47,408 nucleotides of DNA, from assembly GCA_947304135.1 (NCBI GenBank), contig CAMYZZ010000005.1:1-47408 (forward strand). Direction: 5' to 3'. Positions 8,353-16,035 of the stretch are shown here, piece after piece (within the stretch, counting starts at the first letter, position 1; every line of letters starts with the position of its first letter). The DNA comes from an uncultured Candidatus Saccharibacteria bacterium. Its GTDB lineage: Bacteria > Patescibacteriota > Saccharimonadia > Saccharimonadales > Saccharimonadaceae. Both the position numbers and the translations under genes were made by a program. The notes under the pieces were generated by a model, which was not told the origin of the DNA, ran no database searches, and saw nothing but the letters and a program-made list of their open reading frames with translations.

Positions 8353-8937
8353 ATGTCAAAAGAGCGCGATATCATCGCAGAAGCAAACAAAAAACTAGTA
8401 CTGGCAACTTTAGCTGGTGCCGCTACCGTAATCGCGATCGTATCAATAATTCTTGGTTTTACTCCACTCGGCGAAAACATCCACAATGAAATCTCCAAAC
8501 TCGGAAACAAAACTTCCCAAAACGAACAGACTCAAACCGCAGCCATAAATAGTGGTGCTGGGTCTGCTGATTTTGAAAAACGTGTTACCGAACTACTAAA
8601 CGCTTTATCGGAATCCGGCAGCCTCAAACGTGCCGGACTTGGCATCCGCTATGTCACCATCAACAATGAAACTGCTGCGGCCTATAACCTCCCTGTCAAA
8701 AACGGCGCTTTCATCCCAACCGAAGATTCTCTCATGGATGGCATGCCAGCAAAAAGCGCTGGACTCCGCGCCGGGGATATCATTATCAAAATCGATAATA
8801 CTATGATTGACGCCGAAAACCCACTCAACTTCCTAGTCGCAAAACATGCTGTCGGTGATTCTGTCCTAGTGACATATCTTAGAGACGGCCAGACACGCGT
8901 TGCTAGAGTCAAACTTGCAAAGCTTTCAGCGCAATAA
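8353..8937 (+). CDS. Membrane-anchored PDZ-domain protein
   Basis: This 194-aa protein has one N-terminal membrane helix (about residues 16-38), a Gln/Asn/Thr-rich linker and a C-terminal PDZ domain (about 95-190). The PDZ domain has the typical AGLRAGDIIIKIDN stretch, as in HtrA-type proteases, but there is no protease domain. The ATG at 8353 was chosen because AAGGAGG (8341-8347) sits 5 nt upstream. An in-frame TTG at 8332 lacks a site. It may be a stand-alone peptide-binding adaptor. Its 3' end overlaps the convergent prmC by 29 bp. Confidence 0.8.
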   Translation: MSKERDIIAEANKKLVLATLAGAATVIAIVSIILGFTPLGENIHNEISKLGNKTSQNEQTQTAAINSGAGSADFEKRVTELLNALSESGSLKRAGLGIRYVTINNETAAAYNLPVKNGAFIPTEDSLMDGMPAKSAGLRAGDIIIKIDNTMIDAENPLNFLVAKHAVGDSVLVTYLRDGQTRVARVKLAKLSAQ

Positions 8938-9709
8938 TAAACCCTTCAGTCTTCACAGGCTCAAAACCTCTTTGCCTAGCAAAATTCTCAATTTTTACAT
9001 GCTGGCACGGGTCTGCTTCAAGAATCACATACTTAGCGCGACCTTTGGCCTGTTCTAGCAATTCAAAAATTAGCTGCAATCCTTCGTTCTCAGCATATAG
9101 AGCAATCTCTGGCTCAAAACCAAGCGTGGTCTTGTCTAGCCAATCCCATTTTGTGTCAACATATGGCAGATTCGCCACTATTATATCAAAATCTCCGTCC
9201 ACCGCACCTAATAGATTAGACTCGCAAAATTCTACTTCTGCGCCCAACTTTTTTGCATTCTTTTTTGCGACACTGAGCGCCTCCAAAGACTTATCAACCG
9301 CCAAAATCCCAGCGCAATTTTTCAGTTCTAATTTCAAGGTTACCGCAATACACCCCGAACCCGTCCCCACATCGATAATCCGAATTTTTCTACCTTCAAA
9401 ATCCCGCTCATAAATCTCACGGATAATATCGATAGTCGTCTCAGTCTCGGGGCGGGGAATCAAAACACTTCCATCCACATAAAACATCCGGCCATAAAAT
9501 TCTTTCTCGTTCAAAATATAAGCTACCGGCTTACCCGCTTTTCTAGCATCAACCATCTTCTTAAGCGTAGCTAGCTCGTCCTTATTCAAAATTCTATCTT
9601 CCTGCAAAATTATTTCCGTTCTAGAAATGTCTAACACTCTACACAAAAATATTTCCAGCTCGTTTCTTTTTACTCCCGGCTGAGCTTTCAAAAAATCCTT
9701 AATCTTCAC
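8909..9709 (-). CDS. prmC: Release factor glutamine methyltransferase PrmC
   Basis: PrmC N5-methylates the glutamine of the GGQ motif in RF1 and RF2 using S-adenosylmethionine. The SAM-binding loop is [10 protein letters not shown]. The catalytic NPPY motif appears as NLPY (VANLPYV), a variant known in the family. The N-terminal helical domain and the linker LIPRPETE are present, and 266 residues is normal. It overlaps the end of prfA, its substrate gene, by 11 bp, so the two form an operon. Confidence 0.93.
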   Translation of the reverse strand: MKIKDFLKAQPGVKRNELEIFLCRVLDISRTEIILQEDRILNKDELATLKKMVDARKAGKPVAYILNEKEFYGRMFYVDGSVLIPRPETETTIDIIREIYERDFEGRKIRIIDVGTGSGCIAVTLKLELKNCAGILAVDKSLEALSVAKKNAKKLGAEVEFCESNLLGAVDGDFDIIVANLPYVDTKWDWLDKTTLGFEPEIALYAENEGLQLIFELLEQAKGRAKYVILEADPCQHVKIENFARQRGFEPVKTEGFIIALKALQV

Positions 9710-10742
9710 TCTTCAAATCTTTCTCGCTCTTTTCGAGTTCGGCAATAATGTCGTCGATATCGCCATCCATCGCCGCACCAATATTGCTACGTGAATAATG
9801 AATCCTGTGGTCAGTAATCCTATCCTGCGGAAAATTATAAGTGCGAATTTTTTCCGAACGATCGCCAGTGCCAATCAAAGATTTTCGCGCATCCGACGCC
9901 GCTGCTTGGTCCTCGGCTTTTTTCTTTTCAATCAAACGCGAACGGAGAATTGTCATCGCCTTGATACGGTTCTGTTGCTGAGAACGTTCATCCTGCATTG
10001 CTACGACAATCCCAGTCGGAAGATGAGTAATACGCACCGCCGAATCTGTCGTATTGACACCCTGGCCACCATGTCCACCAGAACGATAAATATCAATCCT
10101 GAGGTCTTCTGGCTTAATTTCGATTTCGTTCTCAGACGCTTCTGGAAGCACCGCCACCGTCGCAGTCGAAGTGTGGATACGGCCTTGGCTTTCTGTCACA
10201 GGTACACGCTGCACACGATGTACTCCACCTTCAAATTTTAGCTGGCCATAGGCCCGGTCTCCAGAAATCTTGAAAATTACTTCTTTCATGCCGCCAGCCT
10301 CATTCTCATTTTGAGAAATCAACTCACTCTTCAAACCATGCTTTTCCGCGTAGTGCAAATACATACGATAAAGCTCTCCCGCAAAAAGAGAAGCTTCATC
10401 ACCACCTGCACCAGCACGAATCTCAAAAATCACTGGCTTATCGTCATCTGGATCGCGCGGAATCAAGAGTTCTTCTAACTTTGCCTCGGCTTCTGTTAGT
10501 TTTTTCTCTGCATCTTCTAGATCAGATTTTGCAAGCTCGCCAAGTTCTGGATCGGCGAGCAACGCCTTTGCTTCTTCAATATTCTTCTTGAGCTGATCAA
10601 CCTCTGCCGCCACATTCAAAATCTCATCAATCTCGGAAAGCCGTTTTGACTTTGCCGCAAAATCCGGATCCGCGTATGCGTCCGGCCGCGCCAAGAACTC
10701 TGTTATCTCCTGTTTTTCCTCTTTATATTTTTCCAAATTCAT
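9699..10742 (-). CDS. prfA: Peptide chain release factor 1
   Basis: RF1 ends translation at UAA and UAG. The GGQ catalytic motif sits in [18 protein letters not shown]. The stop-codon-reading tripeptide has the RF1 form P-x-T (RVPVTESQG), which separates it from the RF2 gene at 13960 (SPF). The domain with RAGAGGDEA is intact, and 347 residues is near normal. The minus-strand -10 (forward 10749-10754) ends 6 nt before the ATG, with no Shine-Dalgarno sequence. Its -35 region falls inside the divergent tRNA-Val gene. Confidence 0.97.
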   Translation of the reverse strand: MNLEKYKEEKQEITEFLARPDAYADPDFAAKSKRLSEIDEILNVAAEVDQLKKNIEEAKALLADPELGELAKSDLEDAEKKLTEAEAKLEELLIPRDPDDDKPVIFEIRAGAGGDEASLFAGELYRMYLHYAEKHGLKSELISQNENEAGGMKEVIFKISGDRAYGQLKFEGGVHRVQRVPVTESQGRIHTSTATVAVLPEASENEIEIKPEDLRIDIYRSGGHGGQGVNTTDSAVRITHLPTGIVVAMQDERSQQQNRIKAMTILRSRLIEKKKAEDQAAASDARKSLIGTGDRSEKIRTYNFPQDRITDHRIHYSRSNIGAAMDGDIDDIIAELEKSEKDLKSED

Positions 10743-10754
10743 GTTATCATTATA
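10740..10754 (-). promoter_or_regulatory. -10 box and leaderless start of prfA
   Basis: On the minus strand TATAAT (forward 10749-10754) is 6 nt from the ATG. Any -35 contact would fall at about 10772-10777, inside tRNA-Val. Confidence 0.65.
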
Positions 10755-10765
10755 CCATATTTTTT

Positions 10766-10842
10766 GGATCCTTAGCTCAGTTGGCTAGAGCGTACGATTC
10801 ACATTCGTAAGGTCACAGGTTCAAGCCCTGTAGGATCCACCA
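10766..10842 (+). tRNA. tRNA-Val (anticodon CAC), CCA encoded
   Basis: This is a 77-nt cloverleaf. The acceptor stem is GGATCCT/AGGATCC, the D-arm contains AGCTCAGTTGGCTAGAGC, and the anticodon loop TTCACAT lies between TACGA and TCGTA. The T-arm contains GGTTCAAGCC. It ends with discriminator A and encoded CCA. Anticodon CAC reads GUG (Val). Confidence 0.95.
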
Positions 10843-11301
10843 CACATACTTATCGTCCGACAAATCCGCCGCGCGATATTTTTTTATTAACTCGTTTGCA
10901 TCGTATTCCCGAAACCCCATGCCTAGACCTTTACCAGTCAATTTAGCAAAAGCCTCTTTTATTACAAAATTATTCAGATACTCACCGTTTACCGCTTTTT
11001 CTCCTGGAGCCAAAATCCGCCTCAAAACCTGCTCCGTCAATTTACTTCTATGTCTTCGAAGCTCGATGTCCATCCCAATATCTTCCACTTCGTCAGCATC
11101 AGCAAAAGCCACCGCCAAAATTGCGTCATCATCACGGCCAAAATCTCCAGAGTGCGAAACACTAAATTTCCGCCCAGACCCAGCAGGGAACTCAGGCTTT
11201 CCAAACTCCCCGCGCGGCAAAGTGTCATAAAAAGCTTTCTCTCCGGTCAAGTCAAAATAGCAAACATCAAAAAACTCCCCAGTAGAAACGGGGAGTTTCA
11301 T
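10813..11301 (-). CDS. 4'-phosphopantetheinyl transferase (Sfp/AcpT-like, short)
   Basis: This enzyme moves the 4'-phosphopantetheine arm from CoA onto the serine of carrier proteins. Superfamily motifs are FSVSHSGD, IGMDIE (Mg-binding Asp/Glu) and FVIKEAFAKLTGKGLGMG (the KEAxxK signature). At 162 aa it is shorter than Sfp (about 220 aa). The acyl carrier protein at 40039 is a plausible substrate. The ATG follows directly after the L31 stop, so translation is likely coupled. The last ten codons are the antisense of the 3' half of tRNA-Val (10813-10842), so residues such as WILQGLNL are tRNA-derived. Confidence 0.85.
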   Translation of the reverse strand: MKLPVSTGEFFDVCYFDLTGEKAFYDTLPRGEFGKPEFPAGSGRKFSVSHSGDFGRDDDAILAVAFADADEVEDIGMDIELRRHRSKLTEQVLRRILAPGEKAVNGEYLNNFVIKEAFAKLTGKGLGMGFREYDANELIKKYRAADLSDDKYVWWILQGLNL

Positions 11302-11631
11302 TTAAGCTTCTTTCGCAGCCTTTTTCTCGGCTTCTTTTGTAGCTTTTTTCACCTTGTTACCAAGTGTGGCCTTAAGAGCGGCAGCCTTAGCGGCACGAGC
11401 CTTAAAGCGGTCAACACGACCCTCGGTATCGATAATCTTCTCTTCGCCAGTAAAGAATGGGTGGGAAGCAGAAGAAATCTGCACCTTGACAAGAGGATAT
11501 TCCTTGCCATCGGTCCATTTGATAGTCTCTTCAGAAATAGCGGTAGACTTTGTCAAAAAAGAATAGCCAGCTGCCTCATCAGAAAACACAACAAAGCGAT
11601 AATCTTTAGGATGCAAATCTTTTTTACTCAT
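11302..11631 (-). CDS. rpmE2: Ribosomal protein L31, type B, with extended tail
   Basis: L31 lies at the 50S/30S bridge. The sequence follows the zinc-free type B form: [12 protein letters not shown], then [12 protein letters not shown]-like and [18 protein letters not shown], with none of the cysteines of zinc-binding L31. The C-terminal 30 residues are a Lys/Ala-rich extension beyond the usual length of about 80-90. The minus-strand -10 TATAAT (forward 11642-11647) is 10 nt from the ATG, so the leader is only a few nucleotides. Confidence 0.93.
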   Translation of the reverse strand: MSKKDLHPKDYRFVVFSDEAAGYSFLTKSTAISEETIKWTDGKEYPLVKVQISSASHPFFTGEEKIIDTEGRVDRFKARAAKAAALKATLGNKVKKATKEAEKKAAKEA

Positions 11632-11668
11632 AATTCATTCAATTATATCAGATATAGCAGAAAAAGTA

Positions 11669-11690
11669 AACCCCCAATTTCTTGGGGGTT
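11669..11690 (-). terminator. Intrinsic terminator after the 186-aa minus-strand gene
   Basis: The stem AACCCCCAA/TTGGGGGTT (9 bp) has a 4-nt loop and is followed on the minus strand by TTTACTTTTTC. It separates the 11747 gene from the L31 promoter. Confidence 0.85.
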
Positions 11691-11746
11691 CATAAGTTGC
11701 ATTGCTAAAACTGCTCAAACTTTAGTCCGGAGCAGGTATATCCGTT

Positions 11747-12307
11747 TTACTGCAGCCATCCGCCAACTTCACTGCCAAGCTCATCGGCAGCAAACAGAGC
11801 TGCGGCTTCTGCCAAGAGTTTACTATATTTTTTTGTAATGCCTTCTACGGGATTCCAACTAACATCTCCCCTGCTAGATAAATCATACTCGTTCCAAAGG
11901 CCTTCAAAGTCAGGCATGCAGTCGTCAAGTAAAGCCAAAAGCGCTTTACCTTTCGCTTCATCTTTCATCTCAGACTCTGCAATATGTCTCGCTTTAATCA
12001 AGTCGTGTCTGCGGTCAATCAAATCAACAATCAACTGCTCCTTTTTGTGCCCACTTTCTGGCCAAGATTTGAATTCTAGCTTATATTGGTCAGGTAACTC
12101 CAGCTTATCGATCTCTATGTTGTATCCTATAACCAAATCTTCCAACAAGTTTTCTGGAATGTATGCAATTTTACGTTCTTTGGCAAGTCCCCGTAAGCGA
12201 CGGGTCATTAGCTTCCCGTCTCTCTCCCTGATCGTAATTCTTGCGTTACATCCCCCCGTAGTAGAATTCTCTTTGCAAGTACCAATAGTTTGCACTCTTG
12301 TCTGCAT
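11747..12307 (-). CDS. Hypothetical cytoplasmic protein, 186 aa
   Basis: I do not recognise a family. No signal peptide or membrane helix is visible. The N-terminal 30 residues contain two cysteines and a short basic segment (RERDGKLMTRRLRG). The middle is acidic and predicted helical (about residues 90-160). The end is Ala-rich. The ATG at 12307 is preferred because AGGAGG (forward 12316-12321) lies 8 nt away. An upstream in-frame GTG overlaps that site. It is a single-gene unit with a TTTACA-17-TAAAAT promoter and a clear terminator. Like other genes here with true leaders it carries a strong Shine-Dalgarno sequence. Confidence 0.7.
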   Translation of the reverse strand: MQTRVQTIGTCKENSTTGGCNARITIRERDGKLMTRRLRGLAKERKIAYIPENLLEDLVIGYNIEIDKLELPDQYKLEFKSWPESGHKKEQLIVDLIDRRHDLIKARHIAESEMKDEAKGKALLALLDDCMPDFEGLWNEYDLSSRGDVSWNPVEGITKKYSKLLAEAAALFAADELGSEVGGWLQ

Positions 12308-12356
12308 ATAATGCACCTCCTAATTGTAAAATGTACAGCTTTTTAGCAACTCTATC

Positions 12357-12385
12357 ATTTTAACATATTATCTAAAAATTGTAAA
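12357..12385 (-). promoter_or_regulatory. Promoter of the 186-aa gene
   Basis: On the minus strand, TTTACA (forward 12380-12385), a 17-bp spacer and TAAAAT (forward 12357-12362). It lies back to back with the rpsB promoter. Confidence 0.75.
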
Positions 12386-12395
12386 GCCTCCGGTG

Positions 12396-12424
12396 TTGAC
12401 TTTTTTACAGTCTTCTAGTATAAT
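12396..12424 (+). promoter_or_regulatory. Consensus promoter of rpsB-tsf
   Basis: TTGACT (12396-12401), a 17-bp spacer and TATAAT (12419-12424). It is followed by an 86-nt leader, unlike most genes here. Confidence 0.85.
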
Positions 12425-12430
12425 GAACCT

Positions 12431-12516
12431 ATTATTAATTTAATGAAACAACTAGGGGTAGTTTCCCTGATACGAACCGTATTTAGGCGCTCCTAGTGAA
12501 GAGAAAGGGAAATTTA
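12431..12516 (+). promoter_or_regulatory. Structured rpsB leader, candidate autoregulatory site
   Basis: The leader can fold into a three-way structure. The closing stem is ACTAGG/CCTAGT (12451-12456 with 12492-12497). Hairpin 1 is GGG/CCC (12456-12458 with 12465-12467), competing for one base of the outer stem. Hairpin 2 is ATACG/CGTAT (12470-12474 with 12478-12482). The ribosome-binding site AAAGGGA follows at 12504-12510. Control of rpsB-tsf by S2 binding to its leader is known in enterobacteria. Whether this is the same kind of element is an inference. Confidence 0.5.
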
Positions 12517-13203
12517 ATGTCACAGAAGATTGACATGAAGGAACTTCTTGAGTCCGGCGCTCATTTTGGTCACAAAACCAGCCGCTGGCACCCAAAGATG
12601 GCTCCATATATCCACAGCCGCAAAAACGGCGCTCATATTATCAACCTAGAGAAAACTGTTGCCGGCCTAGAAACAGCTCTTCCAAAAATCACCGAGATTT
12701 CTAAATCTGGCAAAAAAATCCTCTTTGTTGGCACCAAAAAGCAAATGAAAGAGGCTGTCAAAGCTGCAGCTGAAGCCGCTGAGATGCCATACGTCACCGT
12801 CCGTTGGGTTGGTGGCGCACTTACCAATGTCGAGACCGTCAATCGCCAGATCAAAAAAGTCAAAGATCTCGAGCGTCGCATGGAAAGCGGCGAGCTAGAA
12901 AACCGCTATTCCAAGCTCGAAGTTCAACGCTTCCAAGAGGAAATTGACACTTTGAACGAACGCTACGGCGGCATCAAAGATATGACCGAGCAGCCAGCTG
13001 CCATCATTGTCGTTGACGCACAAGAAGACAGAAACGCAGTCAAAGAAGCTAAGGCTCTTCACATCCCAGTCTTTGCTATCACCGACACCAACGTAGATCC
13101 AACCGATATCGACTACGTCATTCCAGCAAACGACGATTCCGTCAAAGCTACAACTCTTATTCTTGATTATTTTGTAAACGCTATTAAGGAGGGCAAAAAA
13201 TAA
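12517..13203 (+). CDS. rpsB: 30S ribosomal protein S2
   Basis: S2 binds the 30S subunit late and is needed with bS1 for mRNA binding. The opening LLESGAHFGHKTSRWHPKM is diagnostic, and the later block VRWVGGALTN is present. The length of 228 aa is normal. The ATG at 12517 was chosen because AAAGGGA sits 6 nt upstream. An in-frame GTG at 12496 falls in the leader stem. The stop overlaps the tsf ATG in TAATG. Confidence 0.97.
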   Translation: MSQKIDMKELLESGAHFGHKTSRWHPKMAPYIHSRKNGAHIINLEKTVAGLETALPKITEISKSGKKILFVGTKKQMKEAVKAAAEAAEMPYVTVRWVGGALTNVETVNRQIKKVKDLERRMESGELENRYSKLEVQRFQEEIDTLNERYGGIKDMTEQPAAIIVVDAQEDRNAVKEAKALHIPVFAITDTNVDPTDIDYVIPANDDSVKATTLILDYFVNAIKEGKK

Positions 13204-13793
13204 TGGCAAACATTTCTATTGAGGATATCAAAAAACTAAAAGAGCTTTCCGGTGTCGGCCTTACCGATGCCAAACAAGCACTTGTCGAGGCTAAAGGCGA
13301 TTTTGACAAGGCCCTAGAAGCCATGAGAAAGAAAGGCCTCACCAAGGCCGAGAAACGTGGCGATCGCGAGACTCGCGAAGGCCTTATCGAGGCTTACATC
13401 CACGATGGCCGTATCGGCGCTATCGTAGAAGTCAACTGTGAAACTAGCTTCGTCGCAAAAACTGACGAGTTCAAAGAGCTTGCCCACAAGATTGCGATGC
13501 AGGTTGCTTCTATGAACCCACTTTATGTTTCCACTGAAGACATCCCAGCCGATGTCATGGAAGCAAAAAAGAAAGAGTTTGAAGAAAACTTCAAAGGTCC
13601 AGAAAAAATGAAAGACCAAATCATCGGCGGCCAGGTCAAAAAAGCCTTCGCCGACAAAGTTCTCATGGACCAGCCATACATCTTGGACGATACCAAGACC
13701 GTTGCTGAGTTCATCAAAGACAACATCGCAAAGACCGGCGAGAATATCACTATCCGCCAGTTCAAGCGTATTGAGCTCGGCGTCACCGAATAG
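13203..13793 (+). CDS. tsf: Elongation factor Ts
   Basis: EF-Ts recycles EF-Tu by GDP/GTP exchange. The N-terminal UBA-like module carries LKELSGVGLTDAKQAL. The exchange signature region (VEVNCETSFVAKTDEF) is at about 77-92. The length of 196 aa matches the short EF-Ts type (about 200 aa) rather than the E. coli form (283 aa). It is the second gene of the rpsB operon. Confidence 0.96.
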   Translation: MANISIEDIKKLKELSGVGLTDAKQALVEAKGDFDKALEAMRKKGLTKAEKRGDRETREGLIEAYIHDGRIGAIVEVNCETSFVAKTDEFKELAHKIAMQVASMNPLYVSTEDIPADVMEAKKKEFEENFKGPEKMKDQIIGGQVKKAFADKVLMDQPYILDDTKTVAEFIKDNIAKTGENITIRQFKRIELGVTE

Positions 13794-13796
13794 GAC

Positions 13797-13934
13797 GGTT
13801 GGCGTAAACAAACTTCTGCAGTTCGTAATGAGATTTAGACCAGATTTGCGAACGTAAAAATTACAACGCTTTTACGCGTTGTAATTTTTTACAAGTTCGC
13901 AAGTCCCGAACTGCAGAAGTTTGTTTAGCCAACC
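13797..13934. repeat. 138-bp nested palindrome between tsf and prfB, containing a terminator
   Basis: The outer arms are 13797-13825 and 13907-13934. They are identical as inverted repeats apart from one extra G in the left arm, giving 28 paired bases. Inside them are TTGCGAAC/GTTCGCAA (13846-13853 with 13895-13902) and a long inner hairpin (13854-13869 with 13876-13892, loop TTTTAC). The inner hairpin ends in T6 and works as the tsf terminator. The outer arms are far longer than termination needs and reach into the prfB promoter region. A MITE-like remnant or a stable RNA are alternatives. Confidence 0.85.
13854..13892 (+). terminator. Intrinsic terminator of rpsB-tsf
   Basis: TTACAACGC/GCGTTGTAA stem with loop TTTTAC, then TTTTTT. 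It is the core of the larger palindrome. Confidence 0.85.
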
Positions 13935-13947
13935 CCTATATTCGTGT

Positions 13948-13962
13948 TATAATACTCCTATG
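13948..13962 (+). promoter_or_regulatory. -10 box and leaderless start of prfB
   Basis: TATAAT at 13948-13953 is followed by 6 nt and the ATG at 13960. No Shine-Dalgarno sequence is present. Confidence 0.7.
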
Positions 13963-15024
13963 AACGACAAGCGACTAGAACAGCTCAAAACGGACTTTTT
14001 TGATGCCTGGAGCAAACTGAAAATTGACGAAAAACTAGACGAACAGGCAAAACTTGAAGACGAAGTCGCCGATCCAGAAATCTGGAAAAACCCCGAAAAC
14101 GCTCGCGAAAAAAACGAGAGACTAGCCCGCCTCAAAGAATCAACTGGAGACTGGCAAATCCTAAAAATACAGATTAACGACATCTCCGAGCTACTCGAAC
14201 TTTCAGACGAAGGCCTAGAAAGTGAAATTGAGGCCCAGATTGACGCCATGGAACAAAATTTTAGCAAGCTCAAACAATCTCTAAGATTCACCGGGCCATA
14301 CGATCATAACGATGCTATCATCCGCATCACCGCTGGCGCTGGCGGCACAGAAGCCATGGACTGGGCTGGAATGCTAGAACGAATGTATCTTCGTTTTTTC
14401 GAAAAAGAGGGAATCAAACCTACTTTGATTGAACGTACAGAAGGTGAAGAAGCCGGCATCAAGACAGCAGTTTATGAGTTAGCCGGCACAGATGTTTACG
14501 GTAAACTAAAAAGTGAGCATGGCACTCACCGCCTCGTTCGGCTTAGTCCATTTAACGCAGATAATCTCCGTCAAACCTCTTTCTCTCTAGTAGAAATCTT
14601 GCCAGTCGTCAAGAGTGATACCGATGTCAAAATCGACGATAAGGATCTCCGCATAGATGTTTATCACTCTGGCGGTCACGGCGGCCAGTCCGTCAATACA
14701 ACTAACTCCGCCGTCCGCATTACACATTTGCCCACCAACACTGTAGTCGCCATCCAGAATGAGCGCTCTCAGCTTCAGAACAAAGAAAAAGCCATGGAAA
14801 TTTTGCGTGGCAAGCTCGCACAGATGCAGATCGAACAGCAAGCCGAATCTATCGACAAACTCCGCGCCGGCGAGTCGGCCTCCTGGGGGCAGCAAATCAG
14901 AAATTACGTCCTTCAGCCATACAAGCTCGTCAAAGACACTCGTACAAAATACGAAGAAAAAGATGCTGATGCAGTTCTAGACGGTAAAATCGGCGGCTTT
15001 ATTGACGCATTTCTTGATTCTTAA
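13960..15024 (+). CDS. prfB: Peptide chain release factor 2
   Basis: RF2 ends translation at UAA and UGA. Its presence shows that UGA is a stop in this genome. The GGQ motif is in SGGHGGQSVNTTNSAVRI. The codon-reading tripeptide is SPF (RLSPFNADN). The 354-aa frame is continuous, so the programmed +1 frameshift that controls prfB in many bacteria is absent. The ATG at 13960 fits the leaderless pattern better than the in-frame TTG at 13921, which falls in the palindrome arm. Confidence 0.96.
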   Translation: MNDKRLEQLKTDFFDAWSKLKIDEKLDEQAKLEDEVADPEIWKNPENAREKNERLARLKESTGDWQILKIQINDISELLELSDEGLESEIEAQIDAMEQNFSKLKQSLRFTGPYDHNDAIIRITAGAGGTEAMDWAGMLERMYLRFFEKEGIKPTLIERTEGEEAGIKTAVYELAGTDVYGKLKSEHGTHRLVRLSPFNADNLRQTSFSLVEILPVVKSDTDVKIDDKDLRIDVYHSGGHGGQSVNTTNSAVRITHLPTNTVVAIQNERSQLQNKEKAMEILRGKLAQMQIEQQAESIDKLRAGESASWGQQIRNYVLQPYKLVKDTRTKYEEKDADAVLDGKIGGFIDAFLDS

Positions 15025-15042
15025 TTTCGCTTATGTTATCAT
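15014..15042 (+). promoter_or_regulatory. Promoter of ftsEX inside the end of prfB
   Basis: TTGATT (15014-15019), a 17-bp spacer and TATCAT (15037-15042), then 6 nt to the ATG at 15049. The -35 box lies in the last prfB codons. Confidence 0.75.
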
Positions 15043-15048
15043 AGTTAT

Positions 15049-16035
15049 ATGATATTACTTGATCAAGTCACGAAAACTTACCGCGGCGATTTACATCCTG
15101 CGCTTGATCATGTTTCCTTACATATAGAACCAAACGAGTTTGTTTTTCTCGTTGGCAAATCCGGTGCTGGCAAATCCACCCTCATGAAAATGATCACCAA
15201 AGAAGAGGTTCCAGACGCCGGCAAAATCATCATCGGTGGAATTGACCTAGATTACGTCAAAAAGCGTTACATCCCTCACTACCGTCGTAGGCTTGGTGTG
15301 GTTTTCCAAGATTTTAAGCTTCTTCCTGGTCGTACAGTTTACGAAAACGTCGCTTTCGCCCTAGAAATTGCCGGCATGAGCAATCGCGAGATCGACAAAA
15401 CCGTTCCAAAAGTTCTAGAGCTTGTTGGGCTTTCTGACGCTGCCAAAAAATTCCCACGCGAGCTCTCTGGTGGTATGGCGCAGCGCGTCTCTATTGCCCG
15501 CTCCGTCGCTCGTCAACCAAAAATCCTCATCGCCGACGAGCCTACCGGCAATCTTGACAAGATTACCAGAAAAGAAATCATCGATTTACTTCAAAAAATC
15601 AACGATTTTGGCACCACAGTCCTCGTCACCACTCACGACGAAAACATCGTCAATAATTTACAAAAACGCGTCGTCACTCTAAAAGACGGCAAGGTCGTCT
15701 CTGATCAGAAAATCAACGGTATTTACCGCCTCGACGGCAACGCCACACCTGTTCCTATGCCTCGCGTCATCCGTACTGAGCAAGCCATGGCAGCACGCCC
15801 TATGCAGCCAGCGGCCGCTCAACCAAAACCCGTCGCAAAACCCGCTGCAAAAACACCCGTAAAACCAAGAACCGTCTCTCGAGATCCAAACGCCTACACC
15901 GTCACTACTCGTCCGGCCAAAAAAGTCCCCGTCGCAGCAGCCCCAAAAATGCCAACGCTCCGTTCTGCTCGCCCAGCCACCACGCCAGCCAATGTGCGTG
16001 ATCCACGTCGTTATCGTTCAAGGAGGGTCGTCTAA
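15049..16035 (+). CDS. ftsE: Cell-division ATP-binding protein FtsE with long C-terminal tail
   Basis: FtsE is the ATPase of the FtsEX complex, which gates septal peptidoglycan hydrolases. Walker A is GKSGAGKS (36-43), the signature is LSGGMAQR and Walker B is ILIADEPT. The catalytic core ends near residue 225. A further 100 residues of Pro/Ala/Lys/Arg-rich low-complexity sequence follow, which ordinary FtsE lacks, and they end RRYRSRRVV. The tail is basic, so it could contact membrane lipids or nucleic acid. That is a guess. The gene overlaps ftsX in TAATG. Confidence 0.95.
   Translation: MILLDQVTKTYRGDLHPALDHVSLHIEPNEFVFLVGKSGAGKSTLMKMITKEEVPDAGKIIIGGIDLDYVKKRYIPHYRRRLGVVFQDFKLLPGRTVYENVAFALEIAGMSNREIDKTVPKVLELVGLSDAAKKFPRELSGGMAQRVSIARSVARQPKILIADEPTGNLDKITRKEIIDLLQKINDFGTTVLVTTHDENIVNNLQKRVVTLKDGKVVSDQKINGIYRLDGNATPVPMPRVIRTEQAMAARPMQPAAAQPKPVAKPAAKTPVKPRTVSRDPNAYTVTTRPAKKVPVAAAPKMPTLRSARPATTPANVRDPRRYRSRRVV

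Noticed and set aside
11050-11838. Long plus-strand open frame of 262 codons opposite the phosphopantetheinyl transferase, L31 and the 186-aa gene
   Set aside because: It crosses three recognisable minus-strand genes and a terminator. The translation has no family resemblance.
13921-13959. Upstream TTG start giving a 13-residue longer RF2
   Set aside because: It lies in the palindrome arm and before the -10 box. The ATG at 13960 fits the leaderless pattern and RF2 family length.
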